Shown here piece after piece: positions 9,571 to 19,780 of a stretch of DNA of 64,000 nucleotides. Both the position numbers and the translations under genes were made by a program. The notes beneath the pieces were generated by a model. That model saw nothing but the letters and a program-made list of their open reading frames with translations. It did not search any database and was not told the origin of the DNA. This DNA is from Siphonodentalium dalli. Lineage: Eukaryota > Mollusca > Scaphopoda > Gadilida > Siphonodentaliidae. The stretch covers positions 3,716,280-3,780,279 of the forward strand of contig CP136064.1 in the NCBI GenBank assembly GCA_032622095.1, written 5' to 3'. Each line of letters opens with the position of its first letter. Position 1 is the first letter of the stretch.

Positions 9571-10016
9571 TGAATACACGCGGACTCATGAGGGCGATAA
9601 ATAGTTTCACAAACCATAATGAGATAGATGTTTGTCCCATAGACAAATTACCTCTTTATATCCAATATCCCCGGATGTATATAGTTAACACGGACGAGAG
9701 TAGCCAACCTGGACGCCACTGGATATTGATGATATTCCATGAACATAAACTATCAGAGTTCTTCGACCCTATGGGGTTAAAGCCCGAGTGTTACAACGGA
9801 CGATTTAAACACGTGTTGTTATTGAATGGACCTCGTTACGAGTGTAATGATTACAGATTACAGGGTTCTAATATATGCGGTCCCAATTGCATATACTTTG
9901 CATTCTATAAACTGTGTGGATACAGTCTAGAAAATATAATGAGGCGTTTCAGTGCCAATCATTATATGTATAATGATTTAATTATTAAGGATTTTATGTT
10001 GAAATATATTCTGTAA
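9570..10016 (+). CDS. Adenovirus-type cysteine protease of the Polinton
   Basis: 148 aa, intact. His50 lies in PGRHWILM, Asp66 in EFFDPMG, Gln98 and Cys103 in LQGSNICGPNC. The order His, acidic residue, Gln, Cys is that of the adenovirus/Ulp1 (C5/C48) protease clan, whose virus members cut capsid precursor proteins during maturation. Size and position at the end of the capsid gene block fit Polinton protease. Its ATG shares one base with the stop of the capsid gene (TAATG). The stop is followed after about 55 bp by an AATAAA. Confidence 0.85.
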   Translation: MNTRGLMRAINSFTNHNEIDVCPIDKLPLYIQYPRMYIVNTDESSQPGRHWILMIFHEHKLSEFFDPMGLKPECYNGRFKHVLLLNGPRYECNDYRLQGSNICGPNCIYFAFYKLCGYSLENIMRRFSANHYMYNDLIIKDFMLKYIL

Positions 10017-10072
10017 ACGCTCTTCATTAGCGACAACGAGAGAAACACTCTTTAAATTATATTATGTATATA

Positions 10073-10078
10073 AATAAA
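10073..10078 (+). terminator. Polyadenylation signal after the Polinton block
   Basis: AATAAA, 57 bp downstream of the protease stop, in AT-rich sequence. It is the first canonical signal after the seven same-strand genes and could serve them all. Confidence 0.45.
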
Positions 10079-10136
10079 ATATTGTAAATACAATCATTTA
10101 TCGTTCTTATATTATCATATGTATGACTGGGAAAAT

Positions 10137-10140
<4 letters not shown>

Positions 10141-10170
<30 letters not shown>

Positions 10171-10225
10171 CTGGGTTGAGGGGGTTGTGGAGGGAGGCGG
10201 GGTGAGGGGTATTAGGTCTGTTTCC

Positions 10226-10254
<29 letters not shown>
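10141..10254 (+). repeat. (TA)n and poly-A simple repeats
   Basis: A TA run at about 10139-10168 and an uninterrupted A run of about 29 at 10226-10254. The A run may mark the 3' end of a retroposed sequence, but no matching body is recognised. Confidence 0.85.
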
Positions 10255-10257
<3 letters not shown>

Positions 10258-10299
10258 ATGTGAGCCCTCCCCGAATGAAAAAAAAGATAGATTAGATAG

Positions 10300-10480
10300 A
10301 TTTATAAAACCACTACAGTATGAGGAAAATATGGTACATTTTCCAATTATTGTGAATAAACACGTAAGTCTGACGTTGAAGCGACGTAACTCGCGTGATA
10401 ATAAACGAGATCTAACTTCCGGTCAGTTGCCAGGCCGCGGGCCGATAATGAACAGAGCTTTTCGTTATCGGCCCGCGACC
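10300..10480 (+). repeat. Dispersed repeat copy 1 with GC-rich hairpin
   Basis: It matches 61240-61385 closely in order: ATAAAACCACTA, GAGGAAA, AATAAACACG, a GACGTAACTC-like stretch, AATAAACGAGATCTA, then GCGGGCCGATA. Here it ends in a hairpin, GCGGGCCGATAA (about 10438-10449) pairing with TTATCGGCCCGC (about 10464-10475). Probably a short non-autonomous element; its class is unknown. Confidence 0.65.
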
Positions 10481-10499
10481 CGGTTTTAACAATACGCTA

Positions 10500-10939
10500 T
10501 TTGGAACGCCCCGAAAAACGTTATCAATGGCCTGGAGAACGCCCTATAAAGTGGTAATAATACAAATTACGCGGGGTTATTCGACCATATGCAAAAAGGT
10601 GATAACTGTTGAATATCTATTGTATTCAAATATTTTATGATGTGAAGCCAGGTTGTTATTAGACGGGATGCAGTTCATTACACATTACGTAACCGTTCAG
10701 TTAAGAACTGCTCGCCTGTACATCCAATTAAGGAACACTGCATTTAGGTATTTTATCTCACAGACTGCCTAATCAACAAAACATTACATAACAAATGTAC
10801 AGATTAAGTGTTTTAGGCTGGTTAAATGTTAGAGACTACTTGTTGATGTATCGCGAAGTTTGATTATGTACAGTGTGTGTGAACGATGGATATTATTCCG
10901 ATCGGCCAATTTATTGCACATTACAAAAACACTCTATAA
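10500..10939. other. Unannotated intergenic stretch
   Basis: AT-rich, with no ORF of note, no recognised repeat and no clear inverted partner of the left side of the Polinton block. Confidence 0.5.
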
Positions 10940-10988
10940 ATCATCATCATCATCATCGTCGTCGTCGTGGTCGTCGTCGTCGTCGTTC
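10940..10988 (+). repeat. (TCA/TCG)n trinucleotide microsatellite
   Basis: A run of ATC units that changes to GTC units, with one TGG interruption. It directly abuts the 122-bp array. Confidence 0.9.
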
Positions 10989-10995
10989 AGGGTTA

Positions 10996-11600
10996 TGTGG
11001 ACATTATAACCCCACGCATCTCACACGTAATTGAGCGGCCTGTTCTCTTAGTCAGGTAATTCATCCACTCATTCATTATAGGGATGTGGCAGTGTCGGCA
11101 CGTCGATCAAAATAACATTATAACATTATAACCCCACGCATCTCACACGTAATTGAGCGGCCTGTTCTCTTAGTCAGGTAATTCATCCACTCATTCATTA
11201 TAGGGATGTGGCAGTGTCGGCACGTCGGTCAAAATAACATAATAACATTATAACCCCACGCATCTCACACGTAATTGAGCGGCCTGTTCTCTTAGTCAGG
11301 TAATTCATCCACTCATTCATTATAGGGATGTGGCAGTGTCGGCACGTCGGTCAAAATAACATTATAACATTATAACCCCACGCATCTCACACGTAATTGA
11401 GCGGCCTGTTCTCTTAGTCAGGTAATTCATCCACTCATTCACTTATAGGGATGTGGCAGTGCCGGCACGTCGGTCAAAATAACATTATAACATTATAACC
11501 CCACCCATCTCACACGTAATTGAGCGGCCTGTTCTCTTAGTCAGGTAATTCATCCACTCATTCACTTATAGGGATGTGGCAGTGTCGGCACGTCGGTCAA
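10996..11600 (+). repeat. Five-copy tandem array, 122-bp unit
   Basis: CCCACGCATCTCACACG recurs at 11011, 11133, 11255, 11377 and (as CCCACCCATC) 11500, so the period is 122-123 bp. Each unit also carries GGCCTGTTCTCTTAGTCAGG and GGATGTGGCAGTGTCGGCAC. The units are nearly identical, so the array is young or homogenised. It is unrelated in sequence to the 122-bp array at 2.6-3.0 kb. Confidence 0.93.
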
Positions 11601-11919
11601 AACTTTCAACATCTAGAAAAGTCTGGCCGACATAACCTCAGTTGGAAATTTCATTCAAGTATTTAGTGTGTAAATTGTTTTCAGACAAAACCCCGCATAT
11701 TTACATGTGCATGTGAAATTAGAAAACTTTCTTTTTCAGAATTTAAAGTTTCTCTCCATAGTCAATGCAGGATTCATAGTGTTCATGCATAGTTACTAGT
11801 ATGTATGTACAGAGCACAATGATGACTGCATGTCTACCATATCAAACACCTGTCTGGGTTGGATACTGAAAAGCACATGCAATTATCTGCTGGTTGGTTC
11901 GGGTGTGTAAAAATTACAA

Positions 11920-14055
11920 TAATGTATTTCCATACAGCTCATAGTTCAATGCAAATTGGTTTCTGTGCCTTCCCTTTTCCCTGTGCATATTATCACCTTT
12001 CTTCAGTTTGTGTAAATCTCATTTGAATCTAAAGTGATGCTAGCCCTGTAATCCCATGCACCAGTCAACTGATTTCGTGAGGCCCTTGTGGCATTTCTGG
12101 TATATTAGTGATGCTGATATGGGGGATGTCCTCGTCCCCAATTGAATAATTTGGTGTTATTTGGGTTAATAATTGGTTATTATAGCATCATATTATTCTT
12201 GTCATATGAATATATTCTGAAAAATATTCCAAAATGAGGTCTATCTCACCAGATATGCTCAAATGGCAATGTGAACCTAAACCATGAATATGTATTGGAT
12301 TTAAACAACAGCTGGTGTTTTAAATGATATTTCTATTTCATAAATTGCATAAAGCATGTTTTGTATCTATGCATTTGACCAACAAGGGCCATGATCGGTG
12401 AATACACAAATAGAAATTGGACCCACACATGTTGATATTTTGAAGGGTTTCGCAAGTCGCAGTTGTACTGTTACATGAAGTTGTGAGGCAGATGTTGGGT
12501 TAAATCAGCCAAAGTATACAACTTTTTGACCAGAAAGAGTACACTATATATTACAGAGTGTACATGCAGTTATCCTGCCGGAAAATGTTCAGATAATAAG
12601 TTCAAAATTTCACATTATATTGTATTTCCATACAGCCCATAGTTCTATGCATATTGGTTTCTGTGTCTTCCCTTTTCCCTGTGCATATTATTAGCACAAT
12701 TCTTCACTGTTTTACTCTCCTTTGAATCTAAAGTGGTTCTAACCCTGTAATCACATGCACCAGTCAACTGATTTCTCAGCAATTCACTGTGTATGACAGG
12801 ACTGGAGGCCCTTGTGGCATTTGTGCTATATTAGTAATGCTGATATGGGGGATTCCTGGTCCAAAATTAAATAATTTGGTGTTATTTGAGTTAAAACATG
12901 TAATTGGTTACTATACATGTAGCATCATATTGTTCTTGTCATTTGATTATATCTTGAAAATTTTTCCAAAATGAGGTCTTAGCCCACCAGATATGCTCAT
13001 AGAAATGAATAGAATGGCACAATCAACCTAAACCACGAATATATATTGGATTTAAACAACTGTTGGTGTTTTAAATATCAGAAATTCAATAAACCACAAG
13101 TTTTGTATCTATGCTTTTGACCAGCAAGGACCAAGATGGGTAAATACACAGTCAGATATGACAAATATAAATTGGACCCACACAGGTTGATATTTTGAAG
13201 GGTTCACAAGTCGCAGTTGTAATATAACATGGAGTTGTGAGTCTAATAATGTTGGGTTCAATTAAACAACTTTTTGACCAGAACGAGGTACATTATACCT
13301 TTAACCCTCTTTGTACTAAACACTCATTAATGAGTAGTTATCCTCTATCTGTAGGAACTGTTCAATATTTCATTCAATATGTATAATGCATTTCCATATA
13401 GCTAATATTTCAATGCATATTTGTTTCTGCGTCTTCCCCTTTTCCCTGTGCACATCGGAACCATTCTTCAGTCCTGGAACTCGCATTTGAATCTAAAGTG
13501 GTGCTAGTCCTGTAATTACATGCACCAGTTAACTGATTTCTCTGATTTCACTGTGTATGACTGGAGTGGAGGCCCTTGTGGCATTTTTGGTATACTGTCC
13601 TAATACTGATATGGGAGATGTTCTGGTCCAAAATAGTATAATTTGGTGTTATTTGAGATAATAAATGTTTGCTACAGCATCCTATTGTTCTCATTAGAAT
13701 ATAGTCTGAGAAATCTTCCAAAATGAGGTCTTAGCCCACCAGATATGCTTATATAATGGCACAATCCACCAAAGGCTTGAATATATCTTGGATTTAAATA
13801 TATCTTGGTGTTTTAAATGATATTTTTATGTCACAAATTCCATACAACATATGATTTCTATCTGTGTTTTGACCAGCAAGGGCCATGATGGTTAAATATA
13901 CAGTTAGATATGACAAATAGAAATTGGACCCACACAAGTTGATATTTTGAAGGGTTTCGCATGTCGCAGTTGTAATGTAGCATGACGTTGTGAGGCAGAT
14001 GTTGGGTTAAATCAGCCAAATTATCCATCTTTTTGACCAGAAAGCACTATACAGT
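11920..14055 (+). repeat. Three diverged copies of an about 700-bp tandem repeat
   Basis: Blocks beginning near 11925, 12620 and 13385 share the order: ATACAGCYCATAGTT, CTTCCCTTTTCCCTGTGC, GAATCTAAAGTG, CATGCACCAGTCAACTGATTT, GAGGCCCTTGTGGCATTT, AATGAGGTCTT, ACCAGATATGCT, AAATTGGACCCACACA and TTGATATTTTGAAGGGTT. Divergence is moderate with many indels. No ORF is conserved between copies, so they are not protein-coding. Confidence 0.85.
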
Positions 14056-14114
14056 TAACTATTTCTAATTTGAATCTAAAGTCTTCCAAAATGAGATATT
14101 TTTTTATTTAAAAA

Positions 14115-14470
14115 ACAACCCTTAGCATGGGCTACACATGTCGGTGTGTTCGTCTGATCATCGAAAGTTGACGTGGATGTTAATATTGACATGTAGATGG
14201 GAACGACTCATTTTGGGGTCACTCGACCATAAAACATGGCCACCGGCAGCCATCTTGGATTTTACTGTTTGCATGATTAAATCCTTTGGCATGGGCCGCA
14301 TGTCGTACCTTTGGTTGGATCATTATGAACATTGTCATGTCTGTTGTATGACATTGGATTGTTGATGTGAACGAATCATTTTGAGGTCATTCGGCCATAA
14401 AACATGGCCGCTGGCAGCCATCTTGGATTTTACTCTTGTTATGACTTAATCCTTTGGCACAGGCTACAGG
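14115..14470 (+). repeat. Two-copy repeat of about 170 bp
   Basis: AAAACATGGCC followed by GGCAGCCATCTTGGATTTTACT occurs near 14230 and 14398, each followed by AATCCTTTGGCA. The copies differ at scattered bases. Confidence 0.8.
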
Positions 14471-14478
14471 TCATACAA

Positions 14479-14670
14479 TAATGCCCTAAATAATTGACTT
14501 CTTAACCACAGCAGAATTATGGGTGATTTTTCAGGATTTCGTCGTAAATATGGTTTGTTGCCATTCATCGGAAAGCTCTCAGATTATTTAGGGCATTACA
14601 TCCCAAGAAATAGTAATTTGGAAGCGTTAATTCGGATTAAATCCGAATTAACGCTCCCAAATTACTATTT
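14479..14670 (+). repeat. Two adjacent inverted repeats
   Basis: AATAATGCCCTAAATAAT at 14479 pairs with ATTATTTAGGGCATTA near 14583. Immediately after, 14608-14670 is a near-perfect palindrome with arms of about 31 nt (AAATAGTAATTTGG, then CGTTAATTCGGATT, and the reverse complement). Foldback-type DNA, possibly transposon ends; no coding content. Confidence 0.8.
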
Positions 14671-14788
14671 GTGGAATATGCATCTATAATACGATATTGA
14701 TAATTTTATTGCACAATCGGTGTTTGGAAATTAACCAGGTATGCACACACTTTGAATATTTTCTCTGCTGAATCTAACATTGACAGTT

Positions 14789-15900
14789 TCAAGTCACCAT
14801 CGAGAATATGGTACGTTTTATGCGTTGCATAATACGCTCAATATGTCCTCTCACAGTTGCAACCTTCTCTGAATATTCAAGTTCATTTTTTGAGATTTGT
14901 GGACTCCGACGGTCAGTTCCTTTAAAAGCTGGGATGTAGAATTTTATCCCAATGTCTGCCAGTTCAACCTCTATCCGAAATCCCCTGTCAGCCATCACAT
15001 CACCACGATTTTCCCTTAAACTGTCCATCAAATCACATGATTTTGTCGTAATGTGCTTGTCAGGGCATGGCCACCATACAATCGGCTTATATATGTGACA
15101 GCCATGTGTGGACTCACACCAACAAGATATTTGTAGGTATTGTGATGCTTATAGTTTGAAAAATATTGCTTTTTAGCCTCACATCTCTTCGGAGTCTGTG
15201 TGAACAGTTCTGTGCAGTCCAATATTATCTGTGTGTCCGATAAGTCGTTAACAACATGAGATTGATTCTCTTGTGTGGCATCACTTGGGGGAAGTTTACA
15301 CACATACTCAAGTTCTGTACACATCATATTCACCCACGTATTAAAAATAGCGGAAGCTGTGCCAACACTCACATCAAATCGATCTCCTAAATCTTGTAAT
15401 AAAAGTCCAACACTTAAGCGAACTACTGTCAACAAAAATTCTTCTTCAAGTGTCAGCTTTCTTTCCGATCCAGGCTTACTTGAGCACCTGCTGCTGAAAT
15501 GTTCATGCTTGGTTCTTGAACCTTTCCAATACTTCATGTCTTTTGCTAAAGGTTTCAGGTAATTGAATACTGCACAACATGTTCCATAATTGGGGAATTC
15601 GGTCGAAAACAGCATCTTTTTTGGATTATATTTTATGTTTTCCAACCGTAGTGTCTGCCTTCTAAACTTCTCATTTTCGAACTCCAATTCTGCAATTTTG
15701 TTTTGGAGATCACAGTGAATATCATCCCATGACATTTGGACATACGAGTGATCTGCTGATGGTGGTACAACAACAGTGACCTCAGACTTATGCCTTCCTT
15801 TGTTGGAGAAAGACAAACGTTTCACGCATTTTGGCGTTTTCACTTTCCTGTCCTTCAGTGGACTAACTTGCTTTTTCGAAGATGTTAAACAAGTCCTTGA
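14789..15900 (-). pseudogene. THAP/DDE (HTH_Tnp_4 + DDE_Tnp_4, ISL2EU-like) transposase exon, frameshifted
   Basis: On the minus strand a long frame ends at 15028 and a second one runs from there to 14789. The first contains a helix-turn-helix region (LSVGLLLQDLGDRFDVSVGT) and the first catalytic Asp in IILDCTELF, followed by FSNYKHHNTYKYLVG and YISRLYGG. The second contains DVMADRGF (second Asp) and VRGHIERIMQRIK (Glu). A one-base change near 15065 separates them. No ATG opens the frame at 15843; an acceptor-like TTCAAG boundary near 15900 suggests that an upstream exon, the THAP fragment at 19.4-19.8 kb, once preceded it. Reading is by motif; the exact subfamily is uncertain. Confidence 0.75.
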
Positions 15901-16082
15901 ATTTGATTATTTAAGAAACAACTTTGGTGCATAACCTTCATCAGATGGATTGTCACTTTTACCTGTAATGAGAAAAACAGACACATGCATAAATTACATG
16001 CATTTACATGTATCTTTCAAAGTGGCTACTTGATCTGTAAGCACCGAAATTATACAATGTTGCCAGTGTTATTAGTCAAACC

Positions 16083-19000
16083 CACGGGGGTTCATCCGTT
16101 ACACGAGAAACGCGCCTCTCTCCGATAAACGCTGCGCGGCACATTCCGATCGCTACGCTTCACACCCGATGAAGAAAGTTTATTAATGAACATAGAGCTG
16201 CATAGAGAACAACAAAGGAACAATGGGTAATATGTTTGCTGCTGAATTTATTGTGTACAGTAGTCCCAATCATTACTAACAACTATACATACTCCTATAT
16301 TCATTATTCGACATGTCTGAGACAACATGAAATTCGTGTGCTTTTATCACTAAAATGTGGACCAAAAACAACGACTGCTGTAGTGTGATAACACCTCGCC
16401 ATGGTTATAGAAGCTTGCATTTTCATAGATATATGTCTTGTTGATACATGGATATGCATTGTTTAGAGATATATACCTATAATTTGACAAAAACGGCAGT
16501 TAAAAAGTGCTCAAAAACGCTACGTTTCATCTCCGATAAACGTTACATCAGTTAGACTCTTTCCGATAAAATATGTTACATTTCCGAACCGATAAGCTTA
16601 TTCATATGATCTTAGTTTGTGTTTTTTGTCGTGTTTTTTCGGGGTTTGATGCTGCCTTATTTCTTCTAGCACGAAAGCAGTGATTGTGCATCATTGCAAA
16701 TTGTCATAAATATAATTATAACAGCATTGATAACTCGTGAATGATGGAATCCCCGAACGATTATGCTACTTCCACTGATACGAGGTGTCATGCATATATC
16801 ACATAGTTCTATATGTAGCCAAATGGCGACGGAAGGATATGTGGGGACAACATTATATAATTACGACTTTTCAATCACGCTCTATTTGACACTGGAGAGA
16901 TAATCAGTGATTTATTTATTTAATATTTCCAAATGAAATCGTCATACTATTACATAATTGGTACCGCACGAATGGGAAAATATTCAATGGTTATGCTATT
17001 GTGACCACGCTATTCAACTGAAACTGATACACGATGTCTTAATCATATAGGCCTATATATACGTGGTTATATTCGTAATGTCGTATAATATTATTGGCTC
17101 TAATAAACGTTCTTTATTTGTTTCAGAACGGGTCAAAGATGTGTAACTCTTTATATTGAACCATGATTATGCAATTAGTACTTTCGATTTCTAACTAAAA
17201 CAGTTAGCATTTTCATAGAATACGAAGGATCTTTTCTGTCAATGGCATTTTATGCAATAGGGCAGGGGTAGGTTTTTGAGTACATCTAATAACAAATTGA
17301 TATAATATGATTCGTTAAACGGTAATGCGCGTACAGAGACGTGGCGACAGGAGGGTTGGGGGGTTGGATGGGGGTGTCTCACCCCCTAACTTTGGTCAAA
17401 ATTTTTAACAGTTGGAAATTTCATACCTGCCAAAACATTAGTTGGAAATTTCACACCAACAATAGGTTGAAAATGTTCTCGTAGTTTGATTTTCAAACAA
17501 TTTATTGGGGGGAATTAATTGTTTTTGGACCAATATTTGCATATTTTCCTATTTTTGTTCAAAAATTTGGAATGAAATTGTCATCAGTTGGAAAGTTTTC
17601 AACCTTAGGGGGGGGGGGTGACAGGTTGGAAATTTCCAACACTTGGAAAGCTTGTGTCCTGTTCTCTCCCCCGTGGCCAGTGAAAAACTGCTAGTTAATT
17701 TAAGAAAACAATATTGTCATACATTTGGTCAGCATTGTCATTGGAATTGTTATCAGTTGGAATTATCCAACCTAAGTGGGGATGTCAGGTTTGAAATTTC
17801 CAACTCTAGGAAGGCTTGATGCTAGTCTAGATGGTAGGATTTTGCGATTTTCTTGTTCAGATTTCAAAAATTCCGCACACCGGGCCGAACCATGGTCGGC
17901 CAGGTGTGTCATCGTCCCCGTGGCCAATACAAAACTGCTAATTAGTTTAACAAAACAATATTTTACTACATTTGGTCAAACTTGTGGACTGAAATGGTCA
18001 TCAGTTGAAGAATTTTTCAACCTGAGGGGGAGTATTAGGTTTGAAATATTTTCAACACTATAGGAAAACTTCAGTTGAGGCCAGTCTAGATGCTATAGGA
18101 TTTGCGATTTTCTTGTATGGTTTTCAAAATTTTCTCACACCGGGCGGAACAACCATGGTCAGCCCGGTGTGTCCTGGTCTCTTGCCCGTAGCCGTGTGCA
18201 TTTGTCTGGAGTTAGACCACTCGATGTTAGGATTTATGCAATTTTTCAGGTTAAAATATCTGAATGTTCTCATATCGGGAATTTAGAACCATGGTTTATG
18301 AATATATGGATATTAGGTCAGTGAAGGGCACACACCGATACCGTTAGCAACAAGCACGCAACAAAGACAGAAGAATAGTGTGACACGACATCATACAACA
18401 ATAACCTTAACTAGTGTGTGCCAACCAGAAATAATCATAATAAATCGCGTAAATACCAAAATATAACGACTGAAAGCAAAATAGTGTCATTTCTACTCAA
18501 TAATGTAGGGTAATTTGCATACGTGTGTGCTCATATTGAATAATAACGTTGACATACATTCAAAAATCTATGCATATACTCCGAATATGGTCGATTTTTG
18601 CCGTATTGATCAAGGCGATGTTTGGAGAAGAGAAATGTAGCGTATCAATTATCGGAACATGAGAAAAGTAGCGTGCCTAAAATCGGAAACGTAGCGTATG
18701 TGTATTGGTTTCAAATCGTTTTTCGCTATATAAACGGGCAATATAAGTGGAAATTTTATGACATCACAAATATAGATATGCAGAACAAAATATATCTCGC
18801 CTCAAAACGTCCAGCTGTATCTTATTCACAGAAGGGATTGAGTTTTTTGTGGGATTTTACAAATGAGCACCCAAAAATTAAGCGATAAACGACTATTGTG
18901 TTTCAATTAAGGAATAGTTCTGTGTTATAGTAAGGTACAAATCATTGTTAAAGCAGTCCGATCATATATGTTAATTGTTTTTTCAGAAATAATTTATGAA

Positions 19001-19118
19001 TACTGAAAAAAATTTCCATTTTGGCGAAAATATGCTGATTTCCACGTAGCAAATCGGAATGTGCCGCGCAGCGTTTTTCGGAGAGAGGCGCGTTTCTCGT
19101 GTAACAGATGAACCCCCG
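16083..19118. mobile_element. 3,036-bp TIR element with AAACC target duplication
   Basis: The left end CACGGGGGTTCATCCG and the right end in inverse form match over 68 bp with two mismatches. The element is flanked by identical AAACC pentamers at 16078-16082 and 19119-19123. A TIR starting CAC with a 5-bp duplication recalls Transib but could be another superfamily. Inside each end are repeated TCCGATAAA / TATCGGA and CGTAGCG motifs in mirror orientation (16520-16590 and 18630-18700), as expected for transposase-binding sites. No transposase is recognised; an 88-codon frame at 18622-18888 matches nothing I know and starts with TTG. It is nested in the intron of the THAP/DDE transposase and itself hosts a hAT-like repeat. 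Confidence 0.82.
17335..18310 (+). mobile_element. Degraded copy of the hAT-like element of 55.8-57.0 kb
   Basis: It shares, in the same order as 55845-57005, a GGCGAC/G-run start, TTGGAAATTTCATACCTGCC, CAACAATAGGTTGAAAATGTTC, repeated TCAGTTGGAAA modules, CACACCGGGC and GGTTAAAATATCT. The terminal repeats are eroded. It lies wholly inside the 16083-19118 element, making a three-level nest. ORFs at 17776-18286 are only this repeat translated. Confidence 0.75.
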
Positions 19119-19435
19119 TGAAACCATATACTAGTATGCAATTTAGATAATACCATTTTATAATAAAATAATGCCATTCCGTTTAGATTTGCTATGGAAG
19201 ACCAAAACTCAGATTTAAATTCCCAGTTTTTTTAACTTGATAAAAACATACTTGCAAGAGTCCCAAGTAGAATGCGATCTGCATACGGTTGATTTGGTGC
19301 AGTTAACCCGCTCTAGTGTTTGTTTACATCGAAAATGGGAAACTTAGACGCAGATATAGCAACAGTCGAATTTCAATGGAATAGTTTTAAAACACACATT
19401 TACCATTCAACGGGAACGCCGATTAATTTTTTTAG

Positions 19436-19780
19436 TTAATTCCACGCACCTTTTGGGAAATGGTCTGAACAAACTCTCATCCATGCTTTCGGTGTCCAGT
19501 TAGCTTCTCCTCGCCGAATGCAATCATTCCAAAGTTTTAATTTCTTTTTATCCTTCATTGGCATTGAATAATACGATCTCTGTATTCCATCTTCTAAATC
19601 AGAAACCTTTACTATTTGTTCACATTGGCTCGATACAATATGTGCCGCGATTTCGCTGTTTTCGTCAAAACATTTTAGGAGATTCCATCGCAGCCTTTGT
19701 TTAACTATCGCATTCAAAGACTCGCAGAACGGAACCACTCTGACGCGCAGTGCATTGTGGGATATGTCAAAAGAGTGCAA
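19436..19780 (-). pseudogene. THAP domain fragment
   Basis: The minus-strand frame ends in YYSMPMKDKKKLKLW, then RRGEANWTPKAWMRVCSDHF. The Trp, the RR-x-WTP region and the closing C-x2-H of CSDHF are the C-terminal half of a THAP zinc finger, the DNA-binding domain of P and ISL2EU-type transposases. The N-terminal C-x2-4-C pair is not evident, so the domain looks incomplete or begins in another exon. Same strand as the DDE exon at 14.8-15.9 kb; the 3,036-bp element separates them. Confidence 0.6.

Noticed and set aside
3913-10029. Inverted match AAGAGCGTTTA near 3920 and 10017 as Polinton terminal repeats
   Set aside because: Only about 11 nt match and neighbouring bases do not; Polinton ends normally match over hundreds of bases.
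18622-18888. 88-codon frame as transposase of the CAC-element
   Set aside because: Starts with TTG, shows no catalytic motif and lies in a region with mirrored subterminal motifs.
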